Positions 15,389-23,171 of a stretch of DNA of 25,466 bases are shown piece after piece; position 1 is the stretch's first letter; each line of letters begins with the position of its first letter. This DNA comes from an uncultured Erysipelotrichaceae bacterium (GTDB lineage: Bacteria > Bacillota_I > Bacilli_A > RF39 > UBA660): positions 1 through 25,466 of the forward strand of contig CADBNY010000067.1 of NCBI GenBank assembly GCA_902796215.1. Direction: 5' to 3'. The position numbers and the translations under genes were made by a program. The notes under the pieces were generated by a model. It was given only the letters and a program-made list of their open reading frames with translations, was not told the origin of the DNA and searched no databases.

Positions 15389-15418
15389 AAAATACTAGTC
15401 AATAAACTAGTATTTTTT
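15389..15418. terminator. Terminator between rpsD and the propeller gene
   Basis: AAAATACTAG (15389-15398) pairs with CTAGTATTTT (15407-15416) around an 8-base loop. A T run continues on the plus strand, and a T-rich run also exists on the minus strand. It serves convergent genes; the minus-strand gene's stop codon (15420-15418) touches it. Confidence 0.8.
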
Positions 15419-16620
15419 TATGATTCAACATCTAAAACTTTTAATGCTTCACTATAACGTATAAATTTACTCAAATAGCCATCATCATAAGAAGAATATC
15501 CAACAACTAAATATTCCCCATCATTATCAATAATATCTGTAAAAACATCATTCCTATCATGCTCATAAGTAACGACATTTATTTTTTCTAAATTCATTTT
15601 ATACTTCCCAACAATACCATCACAATGAGATTTATTAATCATTTCGCCAGAAAAATTAACTTTATAAGAAGCAAGTCCAATAGCAACAAGATAACCATGA
15701 TTATCAATCATCAACTTATTATAATGAGTATCCCTTTCATTTTCAAAAACAACTTCATCAAGATAAGAGCAATTCATGTCATACATAATAATTACAGCAG
15801 AAATATTATCCTCATTTCTTTTAGATCCACTAACATAAATTTTACCATCAAAAGAAACAATACTATTAAATCCAAATTCATCACAATTTTCATATCGAAC
15901 ACATTCAGACAAATTACCATCCATATCGTACTTACATAAAATTCCAACATAGTTTTCATCAACACCAACAGTATAAATAGAATCATCAACAATCAACAAA
16001 TCATTAAATTTACCAAATTTATTATTACCATAAACTTTTGACCACAAAAAATTTCCTTCCTTATCGTACTTGACAATAAGAGCTCCACCTTCTTTATCAT
16101 CAACTTTAGTATTTTTATAAACACTTTGTCCTATAACAAAATAACCATCATCAACAATTTGAATATCAGTAAACTTTGAATTATCTAAAATTTGAAAATC
16201 TTTTTGAAAAATAATATTCCCTTTCATATCATATTTTACAATTAAGGCTCTTCTCCTTGATTCTTTATGTTCCTTTATTGTTTTTTCATAACTTCCAACA
16301 ACAATAATATTATCTTGATCAAAAGAAACTCCGAAAAAAGCACTATTATAGCCAACATTATAAAGCGTTTCTATCGTTTTTTCACGTTTTTTATTATATA
16401 TCGAAACCTGCGCTCTTTCATAATGATTGCTATTATTATTATCACTACCAACAGTTACATAATAATTAGAACTTTTATCAATAGCATTAACACCATCAAA
16501 ATACAAATATTCAGTATTATTCAAAAACAAAGAATAAAGAATATGAATAATTTCTATGAATATCAATAGAAAACAAATAATTTCAAAAATCTTTACTCTT
16601 TTTAATACCTTATATTTCAT
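15418..16620 (-). CDS. Membrane-anchored beta-propeller-like protein
   Basis: Not assigned to a named family. One hydrophobic segment at about 13-33 follows a basic start, so the remainder is probably extracellular. The body consists of recurring units of about 45-50 residues of the type 'D, hydrophobic, VGS, then KYD.KGN' (for example ALIVKYDMKGNIIFQKDF, LIVKYDKEGNFLWSKVYG, LCKYDMDGNL and GKYKMNLEKI), typical of beta-propeller blades; about six can be counted. No catalytic motif is seen. SD AGGAGG (16632-16627) is 6 bases from the ATG. TG-T-TACAAT with its -10 at 16646-16641 is a possible own promoter. It lies 83 bases after tyrS without a convincing terminator in between. Confidence 0.75.
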   Translation of the reverse strand: MKYKVLKRVKIFEIICFLLIFIEIIHILYSLFLNNTEYLYFDGVNAIDKSSNYYVTVGSDNNNSNHYERAQVSIYNKKREKTIETLYNVGYNSAFFGVSFDQDNIIVVGSYEKTIKEHKESRRRALIVKYDMKGNIIFQKDFQILDNSKFTDIQIVDDGYFVIGQSVYKNTKVDDKEGGALIVKYDKEGNFLWSKVYGNNKFGKFNDLLIVDDSIYTVGVDENYVGILCKYDMDGNLSECVRYENCDEFGFNSIVSFDGKIYVSGSKRNEDNISAVIIMYDMNCSYLDEVVFENERDTHYNKLMIDNHGYLVAIGLASYKVNFSGEMINKSHCDGIVGKYKMNLEKINVVTYEHDRNDVFTDIIDNDGEYLVVGYSSYDDGYLSKFIRYSEALKVLDVES

Positions 16621-16703
16621 AAAAGACCTCCTCTAAATTAATTGTAACAAAAGAATATATCTTTTTCCACAAACAAAAAGAAAATAAGAAAACTTCCTAC
16701 TTT

Positions 16704-17936
16704 CTAATTGTAAACCCCTATAAAATACTTTTTCTTTCCACGACGTATAACAACATATTTTTTATCAATACATTTATTTTTAGTAAGAATATATTCTAAG
16801 TCTTGAATTTTTTCACCATTTAAAGTAATAGAACCATTATGAATAAATTCACGAGCTTCACGCTTACTAGAACAGATTTCCCCTTTTACTAAGAAATCAA
16901 CAATGTTTAAATCAGAATCAATTTCAAATGGAGTTAAACCTTTAAAAGCAACTTCAATATCTTTACCAGTAAAGTTAGCAATATCACCACTAAATAAAGA
17001 TTCTGAAATACTTACAGCCCGATCAAAAGCTTCCTTTCCGTGTAAATCAGTAATAATTTCACGAGCTAAAGTCTTTTGAGCAATTCTTAATTCTGGCTTT
17101 TCAGTATGTTTTTTTATAATATCAGTAATTTCTTCCGGTGATAAAAAAGTAAATACTTTCAAATATTCTTCTACTTTCCCATCTTCCGTATTTATTAAAA
17201 ATTGATATAATTCATAAGAAGATGTTTTATCTTCATCTAACCACAAAGCATTACCTTCACTTTTGCCAAACTTTTTACCAGTAGAATCTAAAATTAATGG
17301 CATTGTAAAACCATAAGCTTGCTCACCTGTCATTTTTCTAATCAAATCAATACCTGTAGTAATATTACCCCATTGATCAGAACCAGCTGCTTGCAATCTT
17401 ACTCCTTTATTTTTATATAAATATAAGAAATCATATCCTTGAATTAACATATAAGAAAATTCTGCAAAAGTAATCCCCGTATCCAATCTTCTTCGAATAA
17501 TATCTTTATCTAGCATGTAATTAACATTAATATATTTACCTACTTCTCTTAAAAATTCCGTAAAAGTAAATTCCTTCATCCAATCATTATTGTTAACTAC
17601 TTCAACATCTCCTCCAACAATTTCTTGAACTTGTTTGCTTAAACCACTAATATTATGTTGAACTGTTTCTTTAGAAATCATCTCTCGCTCAGCAGTAGGT
17701 CTAGGATCCCCTATTAATCCTGTTGCTCCACCCACTAATAAAATTGGATGATGCCCAGCTTTGGCCAATCTTTTAGCAGTTACTAAACTAGAATAATGTC
17801 CTAAATGCAGACTATCTGCAGTAGGATCTGTTCCCCAATAAAAAGTCATTCTATCATTATTTAATTTTTCCTCTAAATCATCACCAGCGACATCTTTTAC
17901 TAACCCTCTCCATTTTAGCTCTTCAAAAAAAGTCAT
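16704..17936 (-). CDS. tyrS: Tyrosyl-tRNA synthetase
   Basis: Charges tRNA-Tyr with tyrosine. Class I catalytic domain with the HIGH-type motif HLGH at 44-47 and the KMSKS-type loop KFGKS at 222-226. TyrRS signatures include GTDPTADSLHLGH, QGYDFL and AAGSDQWGN. An anticodon-binding helical region and a C-terminal S4-like RNA-binding domain (about 340-410) follow. At 410 residues it is the normal TyrS form. SD AAGGAGG is 6 bases before the ATG. It is controlled by the T-box leader immediately upstream. Confidence 0.98.
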   Translation of the reverse strand: MTFFEELKWRGLVKDVAGDDLEEKLNNDRMTFYWGTDPTADSLHLGHYSSLVTAKRLAKAGHHPILLVGGATGLIGDPRPTAEREMISKETVQHNISGLSKQVQEIVGGDVEVVNNNDWMKEFTFTEFLREVGKYINVNYMLDKDIIRRRLDTGITFAEFSYMLIQGYDFLYLYKNKGVRLQAAGSDQWGNITTGIDLIRKMTGEQAYGFTMPLILDSTGKKFGKSEGNALWLDEDKTSSYELYQFLINTEDGKVEEYLKVFTFLSPEEITDIIKKHTEKPELRIAQKTLAREIITDLHGKEAFDRAVSISESLFSGDIANFTGKDIEVAFKGLTPFEIDSDLNIVDFLVKGEICSSKREAREFIHNGSITLNGEKIQDLEYILTKNKCIDKKYVVIRRGKKKYFIGVYN

Positions 17937-18047
17937 TCTTTTCCTCCTTCAATTCCAAATTACAACTTTTACTTAATCAGTAGTATAATCAGAAGGCCAT
18001 CAATTTAAAATAACCTTACTTCATATCCAATATGAATAAAAACCTCC

Positions 18048-18250
18048 AAAAAAAAGCAATCTTCCCCATAAGGACGAAGACCGCGGTACCACCTTAATTC
18101 ATGTAAAACATGCACTCTTTTCCTTAACGCGGATAAACGATTTTTTTCAAAGTACGTAATTCATAAGAATGCATCACTATCTTACACCAACCGATAGCTC
18201 TCTATAAAAATAGCAATCCCCACTACTAAATACTTATCACCAAAAAATAT
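18048..18250 (-). promoter_or_regulatory. Tyrosine T-box riboswitch of tyrS
   Basis: Leader RNA that senses uncharged tRNA-Tyr and lets transcription continue into tyrS. Read on the minus strand: Stem I base AAGTAT (18235-18230) pairs with GTACTT (18155-18150). The specifier TAC (18158-18156, a Tyr codon) sits directly beside it. AGAGAG (18203-18198) precedes an apical hairpin CTATC/GATAG (18197-18177) with GGTTGGTG. The T-box AAGGTGGTACCGCG is at 18095-18082. A terminator stem of about 12 base pairs (to 18056) with a run of Ts (18055-18048) follows. The 110 bases from there to tyrS hold only a 7-bp hairpin (18036-18020) and the SD. Confidence 0.95.
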
Positions 18251-18256
18251 ACCAAT

Positions 18257-18284
18257 ATATTATCATAATTAAATAAAAAGTCAA
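18257..18284 (-). promoter_or_regulatory. Promoter of the tyrS T-box transcript
   Basis: On the minus strand TTGACT (18284-18279), 16 bases, TAATAT (18262-18257). The -35 begins two bases after the ytxH stop codon (18288-18286). Confidence 0.6.
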
Positions 18285-18285
18285 T

Positions 18286-18699
18286 CTATTTTTTTATTTC
18301 GCTATTTTCCAACTTTTTTAATACATCTTTAGAAACACTAATAACACTTTCTAAAAGGGCTTCAGCACTTTTTCGAATAGCAGGTGTTCCTTTTTCTTTA
18401 GCTAATTCAACTAAATCTTGAGCTTTTTCTTTTAGTTGATTCCCTTTTTCTTTAGCAAAATCGGCAACTTTTTCCTTATCTAAATCAGCTAATTCAATCT
18501 TAATATCTTGAATTTTTTTACTGAAATCATTTTTTACTTCTTCACTATCAACTTCTTTTAATTGATTAAGTAATTCATCAATCTTCTTCTTTAATGCCTC
18601 TCTTGTTTCACTACCTTTAGTAGGTGCAAATAAAAGTCCAAGACCTGCCCCTAACAAAGCTCCTGTAAGAAATTTCCCAAATCCTTTTTTTCTACTCAT
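18286..18699 (-). CDS. ytxH: YtxH-like protein
   Basis: Small protein of 137 residues with the YtxH family start: basic MSRKKG, then a glycine-rich hydrophobic helix at about 11-28 (LTGALLGAGLGLLFAPTKG), then a long charged amphipathic helix region to the end with repeated LKEKAQDLVE-like units, probably coiled coil. Members are small membrane-associated proteins of unknown activity; in B. subtilis ytxG, ytxH and ytxJ form a general-stress operon. GAGGAGG precedes the ATG, which overlaps the end of the DUF948 gene by 8 bases, so the two are coupled. No terminator separates it from the tyrS T-box. Confidence 0.85.
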   Translation of the reverse strand: MSRKKGFGKFLTGALLGAGLGLLFAPTKGSETREALKKKIDELLNQLKEVDSEEVKNDFSKKIQDIKIELADLDKEKVADFAKEKGNQLKEKAQDLVELAKEKGTPAIRKSAEALLESVISVSKDVLKKLENSEIKK

Positions 18700-18979
18700 A
18701 ATTATCCTCCTCTTTCTTTACTTTTTTATTAAATAATTTAGATAATGCAGATGAAACACTGAATGCCATCGTATTGCTGATATTAGCAACACCATTTGCA
18801 GCTTTACTTAACACAGAAAAAGCATTATCAAAAGAACTAACTTTTTCCTCTACATTATCTACAATACGATCAACTTTATCTAAAATATTAATCAACTTAA
18901 TACCAATAATAATAAAAACAACCATTAATACAATTCCTGATATTGACAATAAAACCGATAAAAGTGTACCTGTATCCAT
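18692..18979 (-). CDS. DUF948 (YtxG-like) membrane protein
   Basis: A 95-residue protein with one membrane helix at about 6-30, followed by a helix of regularly spaced Val, Ile and Asp (DKVDRIVDNVEEKVSSF), a small-residue stretch and a basic/acidic tail. This is the DUF948 layout, and its position directly before ytxH matches ytxG of B. subtilis. Function is unknown; the topology predicts a membrane-tethered coiled coil. SD AAGGAG lies before the ATG, 14 bases after the preceding gene. Confidence 0.75.
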   Translation of the reverse strand: MDTGTLLSVLLSISGIVLMVVFIIIGIKLINILDKVDRIVDNVEEKVSSFDNAFSVLSKAANGVANISNTMAFSVSSALSKLFNKKVKKEEDNYE

Positions 18980-18993
18980 AAAATCACTCCTTT

Positions 18994-20154
18994 TTAATCA
19001 TTTTCTTGATACATAGAATCAATTAAATCAAATAAATTATCATTATCATCACTAGAACTAAATTTTCCAGATTGACTAGATTCATCTTTTACTTCAATTG
19101 CTTTTTTGTCTTTAGAAACATCCATCTTTTTTTGATTTCCATTCAAAATATCGTTTTCTAAAGAATTAGTATTCTTCTCTTTATCATCTATTTTGGTATG
19201 CTTTTGAGATGTATTCCCTTTACTAACATCAACATAATCAACATTATACTCCAATCCCAAATCTTGAAAATATTCTAAAGCATCTCCAACAGTAAGTTCC
19301 TTCACTTCTGGTTTTTTATGATCACTTAAATCAACTAATAAGTCATCATCTTCTTCCACTTCAAACTTAGTATTCTCAACAGTATCTGATATTTCTTGTT
19401 CCTGAAGATTTTTATTACCATAAGCTTTATTTCGAATATCATCTACACTAACATTACTCCTTGTATAATTACTTGTAATACGAACTTCTTTCTTTTCTCT
19501 TACATCCTCCTTTTTATAATTTTTATCTAAAATACCATAAATAGGAGAAATAATAGGACTAGGTTTAAAATAAACCTTTTCTTCCTTTTTCTCATAAGTA
19601 CCATATTGATGAACCGGTACATTATAAGAATTATCCCGCCCATAAAGTTTACTATCTTGATGATTAATAGAAGAATCTCTTCCGTTGTTAGAATAAGTAG
19701 AATCTATAACTTCTTCTTGATAAAAATCTTCTTTCATTTCTTCTTGATAATATTCTTGCTGTCCTTCTTCAAAAGCACTTCTTCTAGCAACTCTACTTTT
19801 TTCCTCAAAAATTGGCTTTTCTCCTATATTTCGTAATATTTCTGGTTGTTCTGGAAAATCATCATCAACTTTAAAATCACTATCTTCCATAATTTTAAAA
19901 TCTTCATGACTTTTTTCTTTTACTGGCTCTACTCTAGGTCTCATTTCAAAATCTTCATCTTTTAATTCCTCTTCTTGCAACTCTTTTACCTTTTCTGACC
20001 TAGTACCAGGCAAAACAACCTTTTTAGCAATTGGCTTTTCTTCTGTCTTTTCTCTCTTCTCCTTTTTTACTTTCTTTTCCTTTTTAGGAGGTTCTTCCAC
20101 TTCAACATATTCAACTTCAAAAAGAGCATTTTTTATTTTATCCAATACACCCAT
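18994..20154 (-). CDS. Long charged, mostly disordered protein with two conserved-looking islands
   Basis: Not recognised. The 386 residues are dominated by Glu, Lys, Asp, Ser and Asn, with no membrane segment. Three parts look ordered. The N-terminus, MGVLDKIKNALFEVEY, is an amphipathic helix that could bind membrane. An island at about 196-218 starts KPSPIISPIYGILD. A second, at about 288-312, contains LTVGDALEYFQDLGLEYNVD. Between them lie disordered linkers, including a Tyr/Glu stretch (EYYQEEMKEDFYQEE). SD GAGGTG precedes the ATG. It sits between a lipoprotein gene (17 bases) and ytxG/ytxH (14 bases) in one operon, suggesting a role at the membrane or envelope; that is inference only. 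Confidence 0.75.
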   Translation of the reverse strand: MGVLDKIKNALFEVEYVEVEEPPKKEKKVKKEKREKTEEKPIAKKVVLPGTRSEKVKELQEEELKDEDFEMRPRVEPVKEKSHEDFKIMEDSDFKVDDDFPEQPEILRNIGEKPIFEEKSRVARRSAFEEGQQEYYQEEMKEDFYQEEVIDSTYSNNGRDSSINHQDSKLYGRDNSYNVPVHQYGTYEKKEEKVYFKPSPIISPIYGILDKNYKKEDVREKKEVRITSNYTRSNVSVDDIRNKAYGNKNLQEQEISDTVENTKFEVEEDDDLLVDLSDHKKPEVKELTVGDALEYFQDLGLEYNVDYVDVSKGNTSQKHTKIDDKEKNTNSLENDILNGNQKKMDVSKDKKAIEVKDESSQSGKFSSSDDNDNLFDLIDSMYQEND

Positions 20155-20171
20155 GAGTCCACCTCTTTTAA

Positions 20172-20831
20172 CTAATAATCTAAATCTATTTTTTCATCCT
20201 CTAAATCTTTCTTATATAACTCTGTTTCTTCTCTTTCAACAACATCCAAAAAGTCTTCCTTAGAAGAATCAGCCTTAAATAGAGTATAATCTTCTTCTTT
20301 ATAATCTAATATATTTTCACCAATTAAGCTATCAAGTACGACATCATTAAATTGAATTGTACGCAAAACAGAACACATATTAACAAGAACATCCATTAAA
20401 TTTTCTTTATCTACATATGCCTCCATTTTTGCATAATTATAAACAAACTGAATAAAATATTTAGAATCAACTTCATCAATTTGTAAATAACCAGTCTTTT
20501 TATTTTTCTCTATTTTCTTAGAAAAATAAGCATTTTTTTCTTCTTTATAAGCATTTTCTATTTTATGATAATAACTAATAGCATCAACATATAAATAATA
20601 ACGATTATTCTTTTTATCTTTCAAAATAGCATTATAATCATCACGATTTAAAAATTGAACACCCTTAGGTAAATAATATTTATATCCATCATAAAATACA
20701 TTATAAGTATTAACTTTTTTAGACATAAGCACATTAAGATTCTTTTCTACATCTTCATAATCTATTCTTGTAATACTACAACCAGTCGCAAAAACAACAA
20801 CAATAGAGAGCAAAACAATTAACTTTTTCAT
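20172..20831 (-). CDS. Lipoprotein of unknown function
   Basis: The first 18 residues form a lipoprotein signal: MKKL, a hydrophobic core VLLSIVVVF, then lipobox ATGC with C18 as the lipid-bearing residue. The remaining 200 residues are a soluble domain rich in Tyr and Lys (YNVFYDGYKYYLPKGVQFL, YYLYVDAISYYHK), ending in a strongly acidic tail. No enzyme motif is seen. AGGTGA lies just before the ATG, and a good promoter is 20 bases further up. It is the first gene of the operon leading through the 386-aa protein to ytxG and ytxH. Confidence 0.8.
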   Translation of the reverse strand: MKKLIVLLSIVVVFATGCSITRIDYEDVEKNLNVLMSKKVNTYNVFYDGYKYYLPKGVQFLNRDDYNAILKDKKNNRYYLYVDAISYYHKIENAYKEEKNAYFSKKIEKNKKTGYLQIDEVDSKYFIQFVYNYAKMEAYVDKENLMDVLVNMCSVLRTIQFNDVVLDSLIGENILDYKEEDYTLFKADSSKEDFLDVVEREETELYKKDLEDEKIDLDY

Positions 20832-20851
20832 ATTTCACCTACTCTTATAAC

Positions 20852-20879
20852 ATTATATCATTTTTTTAGCAAATGTGAA
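20852..20879 (-). promoter_or_regulatory. Promoter of the lipoprotein-ytxG-ytxH operon
   Basis: On the minus strand TTCACA (20879-20874), 16 bases, TATAAT (20857-20852), with TG one base before the -10 (TGA-TATAAT). The start codon is 21 bases further on. Confidence 0.6.
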
Positions 20880-20903
20880 ATCATTTTATATATATTTATT
20901 GCA

Positions 20904-21542
20904 TTAGACAATATTTTTAGTACACATTACATAATAAATAGGCAGTCCTTCTTTCGAAAACTTATCTTCATATTCCGTTGTAACATCAGGCATTTTATCA
21001 TGATGAAAATCAAAAGACACCTCGCGTAAAACATACCCATTTTCACTAAAAGAAATCAAAGAATATTGATATAACTGAGAATTATCAGTTCTCATCTCAA
21101 TAATAACTAAATTTTGAAATATTTTTTCATATTTTTCTAAAAAATTTTTACTAGACAATCGTCGCAAATGATGTCTTTTTTTTGGCCAAGGATCAGAAAA
21201 ATTCAAATAAATCCGACTAACTTCACAGTCAAATATTTCATCAATAAAAAGCGCATCAGCTCGAACTATTCTTAAATTTTGAAGACCGTCTGGAATGTTT
21301 TTTAAACACTTTGCTATAACACTATCATATTTCTCAATACCAATAAAATTAATATCTGGATTATTTTTAGCATTTTCTATAATAAATTTTCCTTTACCCA
21401 TACCAATTTCAATAAAAATAGGATTGCTATTTCCAAACACTTTTTTCCACTTTCCTCGATTTTCCTTTGCCAAATTTAAAGATATAAAATAATAAGACGA
21501 AGCAAGTATTTTTTCTTTATTTTTTACATTTCTAAGACGCAT
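20904..21542 (-). CDS. trmB: tRNA (guanine-N7)-methyltransferase
   Basis: Adds the N7-methyl group to G46 in the variable loop of tRNAs. Class I methyltransferase with SAM-binding EIGMGKGKF at 45-53, an acidic SAM contact in IGIEKYD (67-73), the family signature NFSDPWPKKRH at 114-124 and the conserved TEYE near the C-terminus. The length of 212 residues is typical. AGGTGA lies a few bases before the ATG. It is divergent from the small gene at 21625 and precedes the lipoprotein operon, which has its own promoter. Confidence 0.97.
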   Translation of the reverse strand: MRLRNVKNKEKILASSYYFISLNLAKENRGKWKKVFGNSNPIFIEIGMGKGKFIIENAKNNPDINFIGIEKYDSVIAKCLKNIPDGLQNLRIVRADALFIDEIFDCEVSRIYLNFSDPWPKKRHHLRRLSSKNFLEKYEKIFQNLVIIEMRTDNSQLYQYSLISFSENGYVLREVSFDFHHDKMPDVTTEYEDKFSKEGLPIYYVMCTKNIV

Positions 21543-21624
21543 CCAATCACCTAGTACTTATTTTATCACATATCACTATTTTTTGCATAAAATAAATAAG
21601 AAAGTAAATAAAGTTGGTGATAAA

Positions 21625-21792
21625 ATGAATGCTTATCCATTTCAAATTCCTATGATAAATCAAAATAATTATTTTTACATTTTAAAAGAAATAGAAAAGA
21701 TAAAAAAACAAATAAAAGAATTAGAAGAACAAATAAATATAAAAAATGATAATAATTATTTAAAAAAAGATGACAATTATTATATGATTTAA
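21625..21792 (+). CDS. Small coiled-coil protein
   Basis: Not recognised. A 55-residue protein with a short N-terminal motif NAYPFQIPMINQNNY, a single heptad-patterned helix at about 18-38 (ILKEIEKIKKQIKELEEQI) and a Tyr/Asn/Asp-rich tail ending YYMI. The frame is open from an ATG at 21583, but GGTGA (21616-21620) sits 4 bases before the ATG at 21625 and the N-terminal motif begins there. The layout (aromatic/proline start, coiled coil, Tyr-rich end) is reminiscent of small spore-coat or surface proteins, but this is only a guess. It lies 65 bases before the first fem gene. Confidence 0.55.
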   Translation: MNAYPFQIPMINQNNYFYILKEIEKIKKQIKELEEQINIKNDNNYLKKDDNYYMI

Positions 21793-21821
21793 AAGAAAAT
21801 AATGCCTATTTCTAAAAGCTA

Positions 21822-21830
21822 TGATATACT
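21822..21830 (+). promoter_or_regulatory. Promoter of the fem gene pair (extended -10)
   Basis: TG-A-TATACT (21822-21830) is an extended -10, with no clear -35 upstream. The first fem ATG is 27 bases downstream with GTGAGG as SD. Confidence 0.45.
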
Positions 21831-21857
21831 AATATATAAAGAAAGTGAGGCAATAAA

Positions 21858-23171
21858 ATGTTAGAATTAGATTCAATAGATAAAGAACAATTTGACTCAT
21901 TTGTAAAAAATCACAAAACAAAATCCCATTTTTTACAATCAGTATCATGGGGAGAATTTGCAAAAGTAAAAAAGAATTTAACCCCATATTATCTAGGATT
22001 AACAAATGAAAAAGGAAAAATTCTAGGAGCTACCCTTTTATTAGAAAAAAAACTTCCTATGCATTTTTACTACTATTATGCTCCTCGAGGATTTGTAATA
22101 GATTATAATAATAAACATCTAGTTCAAAGTATGACTGAAAAAGTAATAGACTTTGCAAAAAAAAGAAAAGGTATTTTTGTAAAAATTGACCCTGATATTA
22201 TAAAAACATCAATAAATTATCAAAATGAGCAAAAAGATAATCCTGATTTTGATGATATATTCACTACATTAAAATCAGTTGGTTTTAAACATCAAGGTTT
22301 TACAAAAAATTTCGAAACAATGCAACCTAGATATACATTCCGCATTGATTTAAGTCAACCAATAGAAGAAATTGAAAATCACTTTTCAAAAACAACAAAA
22401 CAAAGAATTGCAAAAAGTCTAAAATTAGATACAGAAGTTATAATTGGAACAAAAAATGATATCCATGAATTTTATCATTTAATGACATTAACAGAAAATA
22501 GAAAAGATTTTATATCTTATAATGAAGATTATTATGAAACACTATATGAAATATTCAATGGAAATGAGAATAGTAAAGCAACACTATTTTTAGGAAAAGT
22601 TCACATCATTAAAACAATAAAGGCACTAGAAAAAAATTTAAAATCTATTAATAATCAAATTTCTATTTTACCAGTTGATAATTTAAGTAAAAGTGCTAAA
22701 GCAAAATTAACAGAATTAACAAAACAAAAAGAAAATACCATAAAAGAAATAGAAAAATATAAAGAATACAAAAAACAATATGGAACAGATTTAACACTAA
22801 GTGCCCATATGATAATTGAATATGGAGACAAAGCCTGGGTATTATATGCAGGAAATCATAACATTTTAAGTGAAACATATGTTAATTACAATACCTATTT
22901 TGAGCACATTAAATATTGCAAACAAAAAGAAATAAAAATATATGACCAATTCGGAACAATTGGAGATTTATCAAAAGATAATCCTAGATTAGGATTACAT
23001 GAATTCAAAAAAAAGTTTGGAGGAGACTACATCGAATTTATTGGAGAATGGGATTATATAATTAATTATCCAATGTACTTAATTTTTACAAAATTAGTTC
23101 CACTTTATCGCAAAATAATTAGAAGAAAAAGCAAAAAGGAGTTAAAAAATGAAATTAGTAAATCTGAATAA
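21858..23171 (+). CDS. FemA/B/X-type aminoacyltransferase (peptidoglycan bridge), first of pair
   Basis: Predicted non-ribosomal peptidyl transferase that adds an amino acid from aminoacyl-tRNA to the lysine of lipid II, building the interpeptide bridge. Two GNAT-like folds are suggested by the paired blocks: FLQSVSWGEFAKVKKN (25-40), with YYLGL and YAPRGFVIDY (74-83) in the first, and YDQFGTIGD followed by GLHEFKKKFGGDYIEFIGEWDY in the second. Between them, residues about 250-308 form a long antiparallel coiled-coil arm, as in FemA. It has 437 residues, normal for the family. No signal peptide is seen; it acts at the cytoplasmic membrane face. It overlaps the second copy by 23 bases. The added amino acid cannot be read from sequence. 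Confidence 0.9.
   Translation: MLELDSIDKEQFDSFVKNHKTKSHFLQSVSWGEFAKVKKNLTPYYLGLTNEKGKILGATLLLEKKLPMHFYYYYAPRGFVIDYNNKHLVQSMTEKVIDFAKKRKGIFVKIDPDIIKTSINYQNEQKDNPDFDDIFTTLKSVGFKHQGFTKNFETMQPRYTFRIDLSQPIEEIENHFSKTTKQRIAKSLKLDTEVIIGTKNDIHEFYHLMTLTENRKDFISYNEDYYETLYEIFNGNENSKATLFLGKVHIIKTIKALEKNLKSINNQISILPVDNLSKSAKAKLTELTKQKENTIKEIEKYKEYKKQYGTDLTLSAHMIIEYGDKAWVLYAGNHNILSETYVNYNTYFEHIKYCKQKEIKIYDQFGTIGDLSKDNPRLGLHEFKKKFGGDYIEFIGEWDYIINYPMYLIFTKLVPLYRKIIRRKSKKELKNEISKSE

Noticed and set aside
16641..16690. Terminator between tyrS and the propeller gene (AAAAGA/TCTTTT stem).
   Set aside because: The stem is weak and AT-only apart from one pair, and it is followed by GTTACAATT rather than a T run.
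18020..18036. Second attenuator between the T-box terminator and tyrS (7-bp hairpin TTCATAT/ATATGAA).
   Set aside because: No T run follows it on the minus strand. It may be a chance AT-rich palindrome.
21583..21792. Longer 69-residue version of the small coiled-coil protein.
   Set aside because: The upstream ATG lacks an SD and the extra 14 residues are low-complexity Lys/Asn, while GGTGA supports the ATG at 21625.
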